Source: Cochlodiniinecator piscidefendens
Lineage (GTDB): Bacteria > Pseudomonadota > Alphaproteobacteria > Rhodobacterales > Rhodobacteraceae
Assembly (NCBI RefSeq): GCF_011326755.1
Contig: NZ_JAAOIE010000001.1
Location: forward strand, 884,849 to 948,848
DNA: 64,000 nucleotides
Direction: 5' to 3'
Both the position numbers and the translations under genes were made by a program. Of this stretch, positions 27,390 to 36,400 are shown one piece after another. Within the stretch, counting starts at the first letter, position 1; the number at the start of each line of letters is the position of its first letter. Below the pieces are notes generated by a model, which was not told the DNA's origin, made no database searches, and saw only the letters and a program-made list of their open reading frames with translations.

Positions 27390-27415
27390 GGGCAGAAAAG
27401 TGACATTTGCAAAGT
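27390..27415 (+). repeat. Direct repeat, right copy
   Basis: Matches 25073-25097 apart from one extra A and one substitution, in the same orientation. The two copies bracket the MOSC and GlxA-type genes. Confidence 0.75.
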
Positions 27416-27449
27416 CTCTCATTAGGCACCAGCCTAGCCTTAACATTGC

Positions 27450-28650
27450 TTGGTTTCGCTGCCGCGCGGCAATCCCAACGGGGATGGGGTGGATAGCTCC
27501 TGACCCACCCCGCGTCGCAATGCGCCATACTGCAGTTGTCTATCACTGCTAGGAAAGGAGCTACCTAATGCAAGTTACACCAGTCGGCATCGATCTGGCC
27601 AAACATGTTTTTCAGGTCCATGGGATTACTAAGGATGGGGAGGTTGTTTTCAATCGAGCTATCCGTCGCGCACAACTCATGCAGTTCTTCACCAAATTGG
27701 AACCCTGTTTGATCGGTATGGAGGCATGCGGGTCCAGCCACTATTGGGCGCGAGAACTCACCAAGCTTGGGCACGATGTTCGCCTGATCCCCGCCAATTA
27801 TGTGAAGCCCTATGTCAAACGCTGCAAATCTGACGCCAATAATGCCGAAACAGTGACACGTCCGACGATGCGGTTTGTTGCGCCCAAGTCCGAGGAACAG
27901 CAAGCCGTCTTGTTCCTGCATCGTGCGCGCGATTTGGTCGTCAGGCAGCGAACTCAACTGAGTAACATGCTTCGCAGCCTGCTCGCCGAGTTTGGTGTCA
28001 TCATTCCACAAGGGACTGGGGCTGCCGTCAAATACGCAAAGGGTGTTTTGGAGGGAGAAAAACCTGCCCTTCCCGAGATTGCCATAGATGTCCTGAGACT
28101 ACTCAGCCATCAACTTGTTGCGATGCACCTACGTTTCCGTTGGTACGAGATGCGCATGTGGCGGCATTCGAAATTAGACAAACGTGTCATATTGTTGCGC
28201 ACGATCCCAGGCGTTGGACCTGTGACCGCTTCAGCCATTGTAGCCACTGTCGGCGACGCAAAGCAGTTTAAGAATGGTCGGCAATTTGCAGCTTGGTTGG
28301 GCCTAACACCCCTGAACTTATCCAGCGGCGGAAAAGAACGCCTGGGGCGGATCACGAAAATGGGCGATCGCTACATCCGGCGTCTTTTGGTGACCAACAT
28401 GACTGCGCGATTGCGACAAATGAAAGTGAACCCTGACCGCGTCGATCCATGGGCCATCGCCCTTCTTGAGCGCAAGCCTGCACGACTGGCGACCTTCGCA
28501 ATGGCAAATAAGACCGCACGAATAGTCTGGGCGGTGTTAGCCAAGAACGAATACTATCGGCCTCACTCAGCCTAACAAAAGGAACACCTGAGACAGCAAA
28601 ACCTATGAAATAATGGCGCACAGTCAGCCCGCCAACCAATACACCCCGTC
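27450..28650 (+). mobile_element. IS110-family (IS1111-like) insertion sequence, boundaries approximate
   Basis: About 1.2 kb around one DEDD-type transposase gene. A GC-rich sequence precedes the gene (27450-27567), where this family places the noncoding guide (bridge) RNA, but I could not delimit the ends because IS110 elements lack conspicuous inverted repeats. Confidence 0.75.
27568..28575 (+). CDS. IS110-family transposase, probably inactive
   Basis: A 335-residue DEDD recombinase. Conserved parts: GIDLAKHVFQVH with the first Asp (residue 9), the Glu block LIGMEACGSSHYWA, and the transposase_20 region LLRTIPGVGPVTASAI with FAAWLGLTPLNLSSGGKERLG. In related transposases the third block reads roughly K-D-A-x-D-A-E-A-I-C-E-A-V-T-R-P-T; here it is SDANNAETVTRPT, that is, five residues are missing in frame and an Asp is replaced by Asn at an expected catalytic position. 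The frame is otherwise full length, so it is a CDS that may no longer work. AAAGGAG precedes the ATG. Confidence 0.88.
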   Translation: MQVTPVGIDLAKHVFQVHGITKDGEVVFNRAIRRAQLMQFFTKLEPCLIGMEACGSSHYWARELTKLGHDVRLIPANYVKPYVKRCKSDANNAETVTRPTMRFVAPKSEEQQAVLFLHRARDLVVRQRTQLSNMLRSLLAEFGVIIPQGTGAAVKYAKGVLEGEKPALPEIAIDVLRLLSHQLVAMHLRFRWYEMRMWRHSKLDKRVILLRTIPGVGPVTASAIVATVGDAKQFKNGRQFAAWLGLTPLNLSSGGKERLGRITKMGDRYIRRLLVTNMTARLRQMKVNPDRVDPWAIALLERKPARLATFAMANKTARIVWAVLAKNEYYRPHSA

Positions 28651-28921
28651 GAATGTCCAGGACACATTGTTGTTCGATAAGCCGTTTGGGACTTGGTCGC
28701 GGAAACCATCAGGGCCAGCGGCTACGAGTGCCGCGCAAACAGGCCGGACACACGTCTGCTTCTGACCAGTGCAAAATTACTTCAAATATGTCTTGCTATG
28801 CAGGAGCTATCCACACAAGCCGTTCGCGCATCGCGCAGCATTTTTGTCGGCTAAAACGTCGGTGTGCGGACGAAGTTAACTTTCGCTGCGTTTGCTTCCA
28901 AGGCCTGCTTTCTAGCATTGG
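28576..28921. other. Right flank of the IS110 element and remnant DNA
   Basis: No supported gene. A 30-base segment at 28862-28898 (TGCGGACGAAGTTAACTTTCGC region) is an imperfect inverted copy of 27258-27292, so related sequence flanks both sides of the IS110 element. Confidence 0.45.
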
Positions 28922-29412
28922 TCAGGCAGACGCCGAGTTGTAGATTACCGGCATCTTGCCCCGCCAAATGTTCCAAGTGCTTTCTGTAGTGATCAGCTTT
29001 GTCATAAAGTGAGCGACGTTGATACGGCTGGTAGTCCCAGCATCAAAAATTGCGCTTCGGGTTGGTGACTTGTAGATTTTGTAACCCGTGGCCTCAGTCT
29101 CATCCACTAGCTCATCAGGTCGCACTGCAACCCATTCGATCATCGGATGATTCTGACCAACGTTTAGCCAGCAACGCGACCTGATCCAGTGCAGCGTTTT
29201 CTATTCCTTCAGCACGTGCACGCCGGGTATGCGAGTGTATCGCCCCTTCAAGAGCCGCACCAATAGCGAGTGCCAGTTTGACCAATCGTCTTTCGCGATC
29301 ACTTAAAGGACCAGCGTTGGCGCAAGCTTTGCCCAAATCACAATAAGCCAACCAGATGTCTGGATGTTGTTCGGCGAGGTCTCCTGCAGCACCGGGGCAT
29401 CGCTTTTGTCAT
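28922..29412 (-). pseudogene. Deletion-fused remnant: carboxymuconolactone decarboxylase-like start joined to the tail of an NAD(P)-binding oxidoreductase
   Basis: Read leftward, the first part (LAYCDLGKACANAGPLSDRE..., about 29351-29165) is an AhpD/CMD-like protein lacking its Cys-containing end. Its 5' end is shifted relative to the ATG at 29415. Near 29160 it changes frame into NVGQNHPMIEWVAVRPDELV, which is the C-terminal part of an atypical short-chain dehydrogenase (AIFDAGTTSRINVAHFMTKLI) ending at 28922. The N-terminal Rossmann half of the dehydrogenase is gone. A deletion between two neighbouring genes explains this better than two independent small genes. Confidence 0.75.
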
Positions 29413-29422
29413 TTTGTTTTCC

Positions 29423-30133
29423 TTAGATTGAGTAATCGTCGATTAGCGAGAAAGGCTTCGCAAATTTGACGAGATCATCCTGGTCAGAAATTCGAATAAG
29501 ATTTCCGTTCACTTCCACGCCGTAGGGTTGCAAGCCCTTAAACGCCCGGCTCAGGTTTTCAGGTGTCATGCCCAGGAAAGATGCCAGCCGCCTCTTTTCC
29601 ATCTTGAGCTCAAATTCTTGCGGCCCTTTTGCCAAATGTTGTTGGCGCAGCAAGTAGTTTGCCAGCCTCTCAAGAGATGTTCTAAGTTTCAGGTCCTTTT
29701 GAGATTTGATCACCGATCGGTAACACTGAGCAAGTTCAGCAACGATTGCACGGGCAAAGTTGTTATCAGTGTCGAATACCCTGCGGACATCGAGACTTGG
29801 GATCAAAGCAATCCGGCTCTTTTCCAGCGTTTTGGCAGACATCAGATATGGCGCATCTTTGATTGTCGCCGCCAAAATGAAGGTAGAAACTGGCCGCACC
29901 GTCGCCATTGTCGTCTCGCGCCCGTTCCAGCTTGCAGATAGCTCAACTGATCCAGAGAGAATGACATGCAAAAAGTCGCTTTGTTCGCCCTCTGTTATAA
30001 GGTCAACTTGTGGCGGAAAATTCTGAAGATATGTTCCGCGCATTAGCGCATTAAAATTCTCGTGCTCCATATCAGAGAAAAGATGAAGCTCCCGGATATC
30101 CGGATAGTCCGACTCGGGCATACCCATATGCAT
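29423..30133 (-). CDS. Crp/Fnr family regulator of the nitrate reduction island
   Basis: A 236-residue regulator with a cyclic-nucleotide-binding-type sensor domain (LITEGEQSDFLHVILSGSVEL, about residues 48-68), a long dimer helix, and a Crp-type helix-turn-helix (MEKRRLASFLGMTPENLSRAF). There is no Cys cluster of the FNR type, so it does not carry the oxygen-sensing [4Fe-4S]; the overall type fits NnrR/Dnr-like nitric-oxide or nitrate-linked regulators. ATG at 30133 follows TAAAGGAG; the longer frame to 30154 reads through that site. It is divergent from the nar operon, with an Fnr-type box in the gap. Confidence 0.88.
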   Translation of the reverse strand: MHMGMPESDYPDIRELHLFSDMEHENFNALMRGTYLQNFPPQVDLITEGEQSDFLHVILSGSVELSASWNGRETTMATVRPVSTFILAATIKDAPYLMSAKTLEKSRIALIPSLDVRRVFDTDNNFARAIVAELAQCYRSVIKSQKDLKLRTSLERLANYLLRQQHLAKGPQEFELKMEKRRLASFLGMTPENLSRAFKGLQPYGVEVNGNLIRISDQDDLVKFAKPFSLIDDYSI

Positions 30134-30169
30134 CTCAAAAATCTCCTTTAACATTTATCAGTTTCAGAC

Positions 30170-30183
30170 TTGATAAATGTCAA
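30170..30183 (+). promoter_or_regulatory. Fnr/Dnr-type box TTGATAAATGTCAA
   Basis: TTGAT-N4-GTCAA with only one half-site deviation from TTGAT-N4-ATCAA. It lies 37 bp upstream of the regulator start, so it could mediate autoregulation as well as nar control. Confidence 0.6.
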
Positions 30184-30284
30184 GGGTGCGATTGATGGTT
30201 TTTCGAACAGCAATTGACACCTCGTAGAGCCTTGCCTGACAAATATTGCTAACTCATTTATTTTGCTATGCTTTTTTACATTTC

Positions 30285-30298
30285 TTGATCTGGATCAA
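30285..30298 (+). promoter_or_regulatory. Perfect FNR box TTGATCTGGATCAA
   Basis: An exact match to TTGAT-N4-ATCAA, about 100 bp upstream of the first ORF of the nar operon. It implies anaerobic induction by FnrL and/or the divergent Crp/Fnr protein. Confidence 0.82.
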
Positions 30299-30385
30299 AC
30301 TCACCCAACCAAGAAAGCCCGAACATCCTGTCAACGCGCAAAACCCGAACGGCGGGTCGTCGCAAGACAGTGAAGGGGACATAAA

Positions 30386-30592
30386 ATGACAAGACTAAAC
30401 AAAGCAAAGACCTCGTGGTCCAAATTTTTCAGCGTAAGAATAAAGAAGATCAATCCTGTCCACGCTATGCGGTTCTCATTTTTTGCAGGAATTGACCCGT
30501 CTTTTCCTTGGTCGTTTTCTGGCGTGAACCCGGTCCAAGCCAACTTGCCCAGCCCCGTCCAGCCAACGGGTCACGTTCGTCAGGAGAGTTGA
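30386..30592 (+). CDS. 68-residue protein of unknown function opening the nar operon
   Basis: The frame MTRLNKAKTSWSKFFSVRIK has a clear ribosome site (AAGGGGACATAAA) and stops 3 bp before the narK1 ATG, with the narK1 ribosome site (CAGGAGAG) inside its end. It is basic, with an aromatic FSFFAGIDPSFPWSF middle and a Pro-rich tail, no signal peptide and no domain known to me. It could be a small protein or a leader ORF that couples translation to narK1. The distances favour real translation. Confidence 0.5.
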   Translation: MTRLNKAKTSWSKFFSVRIKKINPVHAMRFSFFAGIDPSFPWSFSGVNPVQANLPSPVQPTGHVRQES

Positions 30593-30595
30593 GTT

Positions 30596-31912
30596 ATGCA
30601 CAATATCGATGATGTAACATCAGGTGAACAGTATCGCGCGCTTGGCCTTAGCACGCTGGCGTTCACGGTGTGCTTCGCCGTTTGGACAATCTTTTCGATC
30701 ATCGGCGTTCAAATTAAACAGGATCTCGGTCTCTCTGAGACGCAATTCGGACTATTGGTTGCGACACCGGTTCTGACTGGATCGCTTAGTCGCATATTCC
30801 TAGGCGTTTGGACAGATCAGTTTGGCGGGCGCATTATGTTGCCGCTGCAAATGCTGATTACTGCCGTATCTGTTTGGTTACTAGCTTCGGTTCAAACCTA
30901 TGCGGTCTTTTTGATGATCGCACTTGGTCTTGGATTGGCAGGCGGTTCATTTATCATAGGTGTCGCCTATGTCTCCCGTTGGTTCGAAGCTGAACGTCAG
31001 GGAACCGCGCTTGGTATATTTGGTGCTGGCAACGTCGGCGCTGCGGTAACTAACTTCGCAGCACCATTTCTGGTGATTGCGGTTGGATGGGAAGACACTG
31101 CACGCATCTATGCGGTGGCTTTGGTCATCATGGCGGTTGTGTTCTATGTCTTCGCCAAGGAGGATCCGGTTCGCGTTGAACAGCGTAAGACTGGAGCCAA
31201 ACCCATATCCGCAGCCAAGCAACTTGAACCGTTGAAAGACATTCAGGTCTGGCGCTTCGCAACCTATTACTTCTTCGTCTTTGGTGCCTTTGTTGCGTTC
31301 GCATCGTTTCTGCCACGCTACTACGTCGGTGCTTACGGTGTTGCACTAACCTCTGCTGGTGTATTTGCGGGCATGTACTCATTGCCGGGTTCGGTGTTCC
31401 GGGCTCTTGGCGGCTGGATGTCCGATGTCTGGGGTGCGCGATTTGTCATGTATCTGACCTTCATTGTGTCACTGGTCGTGCTGTTCGTGATGAGTTACCC
31501 GCAAACAACTTATCTGGTGCAAGGTATTCCCTCGGCAGATGGTGAGCCCCGGATTTTCGAATTTAGCTTTGGCATTCCGCTTTACGGTTTCGTTTTCCTG
31601 ACGGTTATTCTTGGCTTTGTGATGAGCCTTGGCAAGGCGGCCGTATTCAAGCACATCCCGGTCTATTTTCCTAACAATGTCGGCGCCGTTGGCGGCTTGG
31701 TAGGCATGATCGGCGGCTTGGGCGGCTTCATACTGCCAATCTCGTTCGGCATTCTTCTAGACGTGTTTCAGGTTTGGTCGGTCGTATTCATGCTGATGTT
31801 TGTAATCGTCGGGATCAGCACAATTTGGATGCATCTTGCCATTCGAAGAATGGAACGCAGCAAATACCCGGAACTGACATCTGAGACACACCTGTCTGAC
31901 GTGCCACATTAA
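30596..31912 (+). CDS. narK: NarK-type nitrate/nitrite transporter (NarK1-like)
   Basis: Inner-membrane MFS protein of 438 residues with twelve predicted helices. It carries NNP-family signatures: GVWTDQFGGRIMLPLQ (loop 2-3), LGLAGGSFIIGVAYVSRWFE in helix 5 and MIGGLGGFILPISFG in helix 11, the Gly-rich nitrate signatures. It is closer to the NarK1 type, thought to bring nitrate in with protons. It is the first recognisable gene of the operon, followed by a second, different NarK. In Paracoccus the two types are fused in a single protein; here they remain separate. Confidence 0.93.
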   Translation: MHNIDDVTSGEQYRALGLSTLAFTVCFAVWTIFSIIGVQIKQDLGLSETQFGLLVATPVLTGSLSRIFLGVWTDQFGGRIMLPLQMLITAVSVWLLASVQTYAVFLMIALGLGLAGGSFIIGVAYVSRWFEAERQGTALGIFGAGNVGAAVTNFAAPFLVIAVGWEDTARIYAVALVIMAVVFYVFAKEDPVRVEQRKTGAKPISAAKQLEPLKDIQVWRFATYYFFVFGAFVAFASFLPRYYVGAYGVALTSAGVFAGMYSLPGSVFRALGGWMSDVWGARFVMYLTFIVSLVVLFVMSYPQTTYLVQGIPSADGEPRIFEFSFGIPLYGFVFLTVILGFVMSLGKAAVFKHIPVYFPNNVGAVGGLVGMIGGLGGFILPISFGILLDVFQVWSVVFMLMFVIVGISTIWMHLAIRRMERSKYPELTSETHLSDVPH

Positions 31913-31972
31913 CTCAACAAATCAATCCATCGGCGGGCACAATCACGCCCGCCCACACTGGAGGACGCCATC

Positions 31973-33370
31973 ATGGCAATATCAGAAACTCAAACTACCA
32001 ATAAAGGTTACATGTTAACCGATTGGCGGCCAGAAGATCCAAACTTTTGGGAAAGCGAAGGCATGCGCATCGCAACCCGAAATCTCTGGATCTCAATACC
32101 AAACCTCCTACTGGCTTTCTCTGTCTGGATGGTATGGTCCGTCGTCGTGGCTAAAATGCCGGCAATCGGATTTGACTTCTCCGTTGGACAACGTTTCTGG
32201 CTGGCAGCCCTGCCCGGTCTGTCCGGTGCAACCTTGCGTATTTTTTACAGCTTTATGGTACCAATCTTTGGCGGTCGCCGTTGGACAGCTCTCTCCACAG
32301 CCTCCCTGTTGCTACCTGCCATCGGGATCGGCTTCGCGGTTCAGAACCCTGAATCCAGCTACATGACTTTCCTAATCCTTGCGTTGATGTGTGGGTTTGG
32401 CGGAGGCAACTTTGCCTCTTCCATGGCGAACATCGCCTTCTTTTATCCCAAGAAAACAAAAGGCAATGCGCTCGCGCTAAACGCTGGTTTGGGCAACCTA
32501 GGCGTGTCTGTCATGCAATTTCTGGTGCCGCTTGTTATTACCATGGGCGTCTTCGGTGCTATCGGGGGCGAGCCGCAACAACTGTCAGATGGTGGTCAAC
32601 TTTTCGTTCAAAATGCAGGCTTCATTTGGGTGCCATTCATTTTGGTCAGCGCAATCGCAGCGTGGTTTGGAATGAACGATATCGCCGATGCTCAGTCTTC
32701 TTTTTCTGAGCAATCGATCATCTTCAGCCGCAAGCACAATTGGATCATGTGTATCCTCTACACCGGAACTTTCGGTAGCTTCATCGGCTATGCCGCTGGT
32801 TTCCCGCTATTGATGCGGACACAGTTCCCCGAAGTCGATGTCTTACGCTATGCCTTCCTTGGCCCTCTTGTTGGCGCGTTGAGCCGGGCTGCAACCGGGT
32901 GGATTTCCGACAAATTTGGTGGGGGGCGCGTTACCTTCTGGACCTTCCTTGCAATGATAATCGCAGTGTTCGGTGTGTTACAGTTCCTGCCATCCGAAGC
33001 ATCACCCACCGGTAACTTCTGGGGCTTTTTCGCCTGCTTCATGGCACTGTTCTTTTTGACCGGTGTTGGTAACGCATCTACCTTCCAGATGATCCCATCC
33101 ATCATGCGCCAAGAAGTGCCTCGTCTGATGCCGAACCTCGACGAGGACGCGAAACTCAAGCAATCCGCACGGGAAAGTGCTGCGATCATTGCTTTCACTT
33201 CTGCAATCGCTGCTTACGGCGCATTCTTTATTCCAAAGATGTACGGCACATCCATTGCGATAACGGGTGCTCCCAACGGTGCGCTTTGGGCTTTCCTTGG
33301 CTTCTATGCCGTCTGTGCCGCGATTTGTTGGATTTTCTACAGCCGTAAATCGGCACCAGTACCCTGCTGA
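31973..33370 (+). CDS. narK: NarK-type nitrate/nitrite antiporter (NarK2-like)
   Basis: A 465-residue MFS protein, longer and only distantly like its upstream neighbour. It begins with a soluble segment (MLTDWRPEDPNFWESEGMRI) typical of the NarK2/E. coli NarK type, followed by helix-5 signature GFGGGNFASSMANIAFFYPK and helix 10-11 region with FLTGVGNASTFQMIP. This type normally exchanges nitrite for nitrate. GGAGGACGCCATC precedes the ATG. Together with NarK1 it should supply the cytoplasmic active site of NarG and remove nitrite. No nitrite reductase gene is in the window. Confidence 0.93.
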   Translation: MAISETQTTNKGYMLTDWRPEDPNFWESEGMRIATRNLWISIPNLLLAFSVWMVWSVVVAKMPAIGFDFSVGQRFWLAALPGLSGATLRIFYSFMVPIFGGRRWTALSTASLLLPAIGIGFAVQNPESSYMTFLILALMCGFGGGNFASSMANIAFFYPKKTKGNALALNAGLGNLGVSVMQFLVPLVITMGVFGAIGGEPQQLSDGGQLFVQNAGFIWVPFILVSAIAAWFGMNDIADAQSSFSEQSIIFSRKHNWIMCILYTGTFGSFIGYAAGFPLLMRTQFPEVDVLRYAFLGPLVGALSRAATGWISDKFGGGRVTFWTFLAMIIAVFGVLQFLPSEASPTGNFWGFFACFMALFFLTGVGNASTFQMIPSIMRQEVPRLMPNLDEDAKLKQSARESAAIIAFTSAIAAYGAFFIPKMYGTSIAITGAPNGALWAFLGFYAVCAAICWIFYSRKSAPVPC

Positions 33371-33435
33371 AACACCCAAAAAATCTCTGCTGTGCCGTTC
33401 AATCGGCGCGGCCCATCAAACAAGGAGACAGCAAC

Positions 33436-36400
33436 ATGAGCCATCTGCTCGACAGACTGAACTTCCTCCAATCAAATGAGTTGGAAAAGTTCTCAAATGG
33501 CCACGGTCATGTGACGCGCGAGAACCGCGATTGGGAAGATACGTATCGCAATCGCTGGCGCCACGATAAGATAGTGCGTTCAACCCACGGTGTGAATTGC
33601 ACAGGGTCATGCAGTTGGAAGATTTACGTCAAATCCGGGATAGTGACCTGGGAAACCCAACAAACAGATTATCCGCGTACTCGCGCTGACTTGCCAAATC
33701 ACGAGCCCCGCGGCTGTGCTCGTGGCGCAAGCTATAGCTGGTATTTGTATTCAGCTAACCGCGTGAAAAACCCGCTGGTTCGCGGTCGTTTGATGAAGAT
33801 TTGGCGCAAGATGCGCGAAACCTTGGACCCGATTGCTGCGTGGACCAAGTTGCAAGCAGATCCGATCCTGCGTGCCTCATACGTGGAAACACGCGGTAAG
33901 GGTGGGTTTGTACGTGCGACATGGGACGAAGCGACCGAAATTACTGCTGCGGCCAACGCCTATACTGCCAAGACGTATGGTCCTGACCGCGTATTTGGCT
34001 TCTCGCCGATTCCTGCGATGTCGATGGTGTCTTACGCCGCCGGCTCGCGCTACCTGTCGTTGATGGGCGGTGTTTGCATGTCATTCTACGACTGGTATTG
34101 CGACCTACCGCCAGCATCCCCCATGACCTGGGGCGAGCAGACAGACGTACCCGAAAGCGCCGACTGGTACAACTCTGGTTACCTACTGCTATGGGGCTCT
34201 AACGTGCCACAAACTCGGACGCCGGATGCGCACTTTTATACCGAAGCCCGCTATAAAGGCACCAAGTCCGCCGTCATCTGCCCTGATTATTCAGAGGCCG
34301 CGAAATTCGGCGATGTCTGGTTAAATGCCAAGCAAGGCACCGATGCAGCACTTGCAATGGCCTTTGGCCACGTGATCTTGCGCGAATTCCACCTTGATCG
34401 TCAGTCCGAGTATTTTGAGGACTACACTCGCAAGTATTCCGACTTCCCCATGTTGGTGAAGTTGGACGAAAAGGACGGCAAAATTATCCCGGGCCGCTTT
34501 CTGCGTGCGGATGATCTGGATGGCAAACTGGGCGAGGACAACAATCCAGAATGGAAGACCGTTGCATATGACGAGACCTCCAAAGCCTTTGTCGCACCAA
34601 ACGGATCGGTCGGATACCGCTGGGGCGAGGATGGCGAATGGAACCTTGAAGAAAGAGCGCATGAGGCCGAGACATACCTCAAGATGTCTCTGGTTCTGGA
34701 AGAAGATCATGACGACGTGCTGGGTGTCGATTTCCCCTACTTCGGCGGTGAGGCCTATGGCCAGTTCGCGACCGATGCCGATCACCCAGATGTCCTGACC
34801 CGCAACATTCCGGTCAAAAAGATCAAGAGCGCCCAAGGCGAGATTGCTGTCGCCACCGTGTTTGACCTGTTCTGCGCCAACTATGGTCTGGATCGCGGGC
34901 TTGGCGGTGATTGGGTTACTGACGATTTTTCTAACGACATGCCCGGCACTCCCGCCTGGGCTGAAAAAATCACAGGCGTTCCTGCGGACAAAATCGCCCA
35001 TGTTGCCCGTGAATTTGCGGACAACGCTGAAAAAACTAATGGCAAGTCGATGATTATCATCGGTGCCGCGATGAACCACTGGTTCCACATGGATATGAAC
35101 TATCGTGGGGTTATCAACATGCTCGTCATGTGTGGGTGTGTCGGTCAATCGGGCGGCGGCTGGGCACACTATGTGGGTCAGGAAAAACTACGCCCGCAGA
35201 CCGGTTGGCAGCCTTTGGCCTTTGCGCTAGATTGGAACCGCCCGCCGCGTCACATGAATTCCACCTCTGCGTGGTACGCCCACACAGATCAGTGGCGTTA
35301 TGAGACATTGAAAGCGGATGAAATCTTGTCCCCGACGGCCCCCGAAGGGGATTGGGACATCAGCTTGATCGATTACAACATTCGCGCTGAACGTATGGGC
35401 TGGTTGCCCTCTGCACCGCAGTTAAAAACCAACCCGTTGGAGGTCGCAAAAGCGGCAAAAAACGCGGGCAAGGAAATCCCGGCTTATGTAGCCGAGAACC
35501 TGAAATCCGGTAATCTAGAAATGTCCTGTGAGGATCCTGACAACCCGGCCAACTGGCCAAGGAACCTATTTGTGTGGCGCTCTAACTTGCTGGGGTCTTC
35601 CGGCAAAGGGCACGAATACTTCCTCAAACACCTGTTGGGCACCGATCACGGCGTCTTAGGCAAGGATCTGGGCGAAGATGGCGGCCAACTGCCCAAAGAA
35701 GCAAAATGGCACAAAGATGCGCCACGCGGCAAACTGGACTTGCTGGTCACGATCGATTTCCGCATGTCCACCACAGCCGTCTATTCGGACATCGTTCTGC
35801 CAACGGCCAGCTGGTATGAAAAAGACGACATGAACACTTCGGACATGCACCCGTTCATTCACCCGCTTCAGGCAGCGGTTGATCCTGCGTATGAAAGCAA
35901 ATCAGACTGGGAAATCTTCAAATCTATTGCGAAGAAATTCCAAGAGATCACACCGGGCTACCTTGACAAGGAAACAGATATCGTCGCTTTGCCGATCCTG
36001 CACGACACCCCTGCCGAGATTGCGCAAGATCAGGTGAAGGACTGGAAAAAAGGCGAATGCGACCTGATCCCCGGCAAAACTGCGCCGGCGTATGTTGCCG
36101 TCGAGCGGGATTATACCGCGATCTATGACCGTTTCACCGCACTTGGCCCCATGCTTGACAAGCTTGGGAATGGCGGCAAAGGCATCAGCTGGGATACCCA
36201 AGAAGAGATCGACAATCTGACTGCACTCAATGGTGTGCAACTGGATGGCGCAGCCGCTGGTCGTCCAAAAATCGAAAGCGCGATTGATGCCTGCGAAATC
36301 ATCTTGATGCTGGCACCCGAAACAAACGGTAACGTAGCAGTTAAAGCGTGGAAAGCGCTTAGCAAAGCCACAGGACGCGAGCACGCGCACTTGGCCGAGG

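Noticed and set aside
34321..35169. 282-codon open frame antisense to narG
   Set aside because: It is a shadow of the strongly conserved narG coding frame with no ribosome site or recognisable domain.
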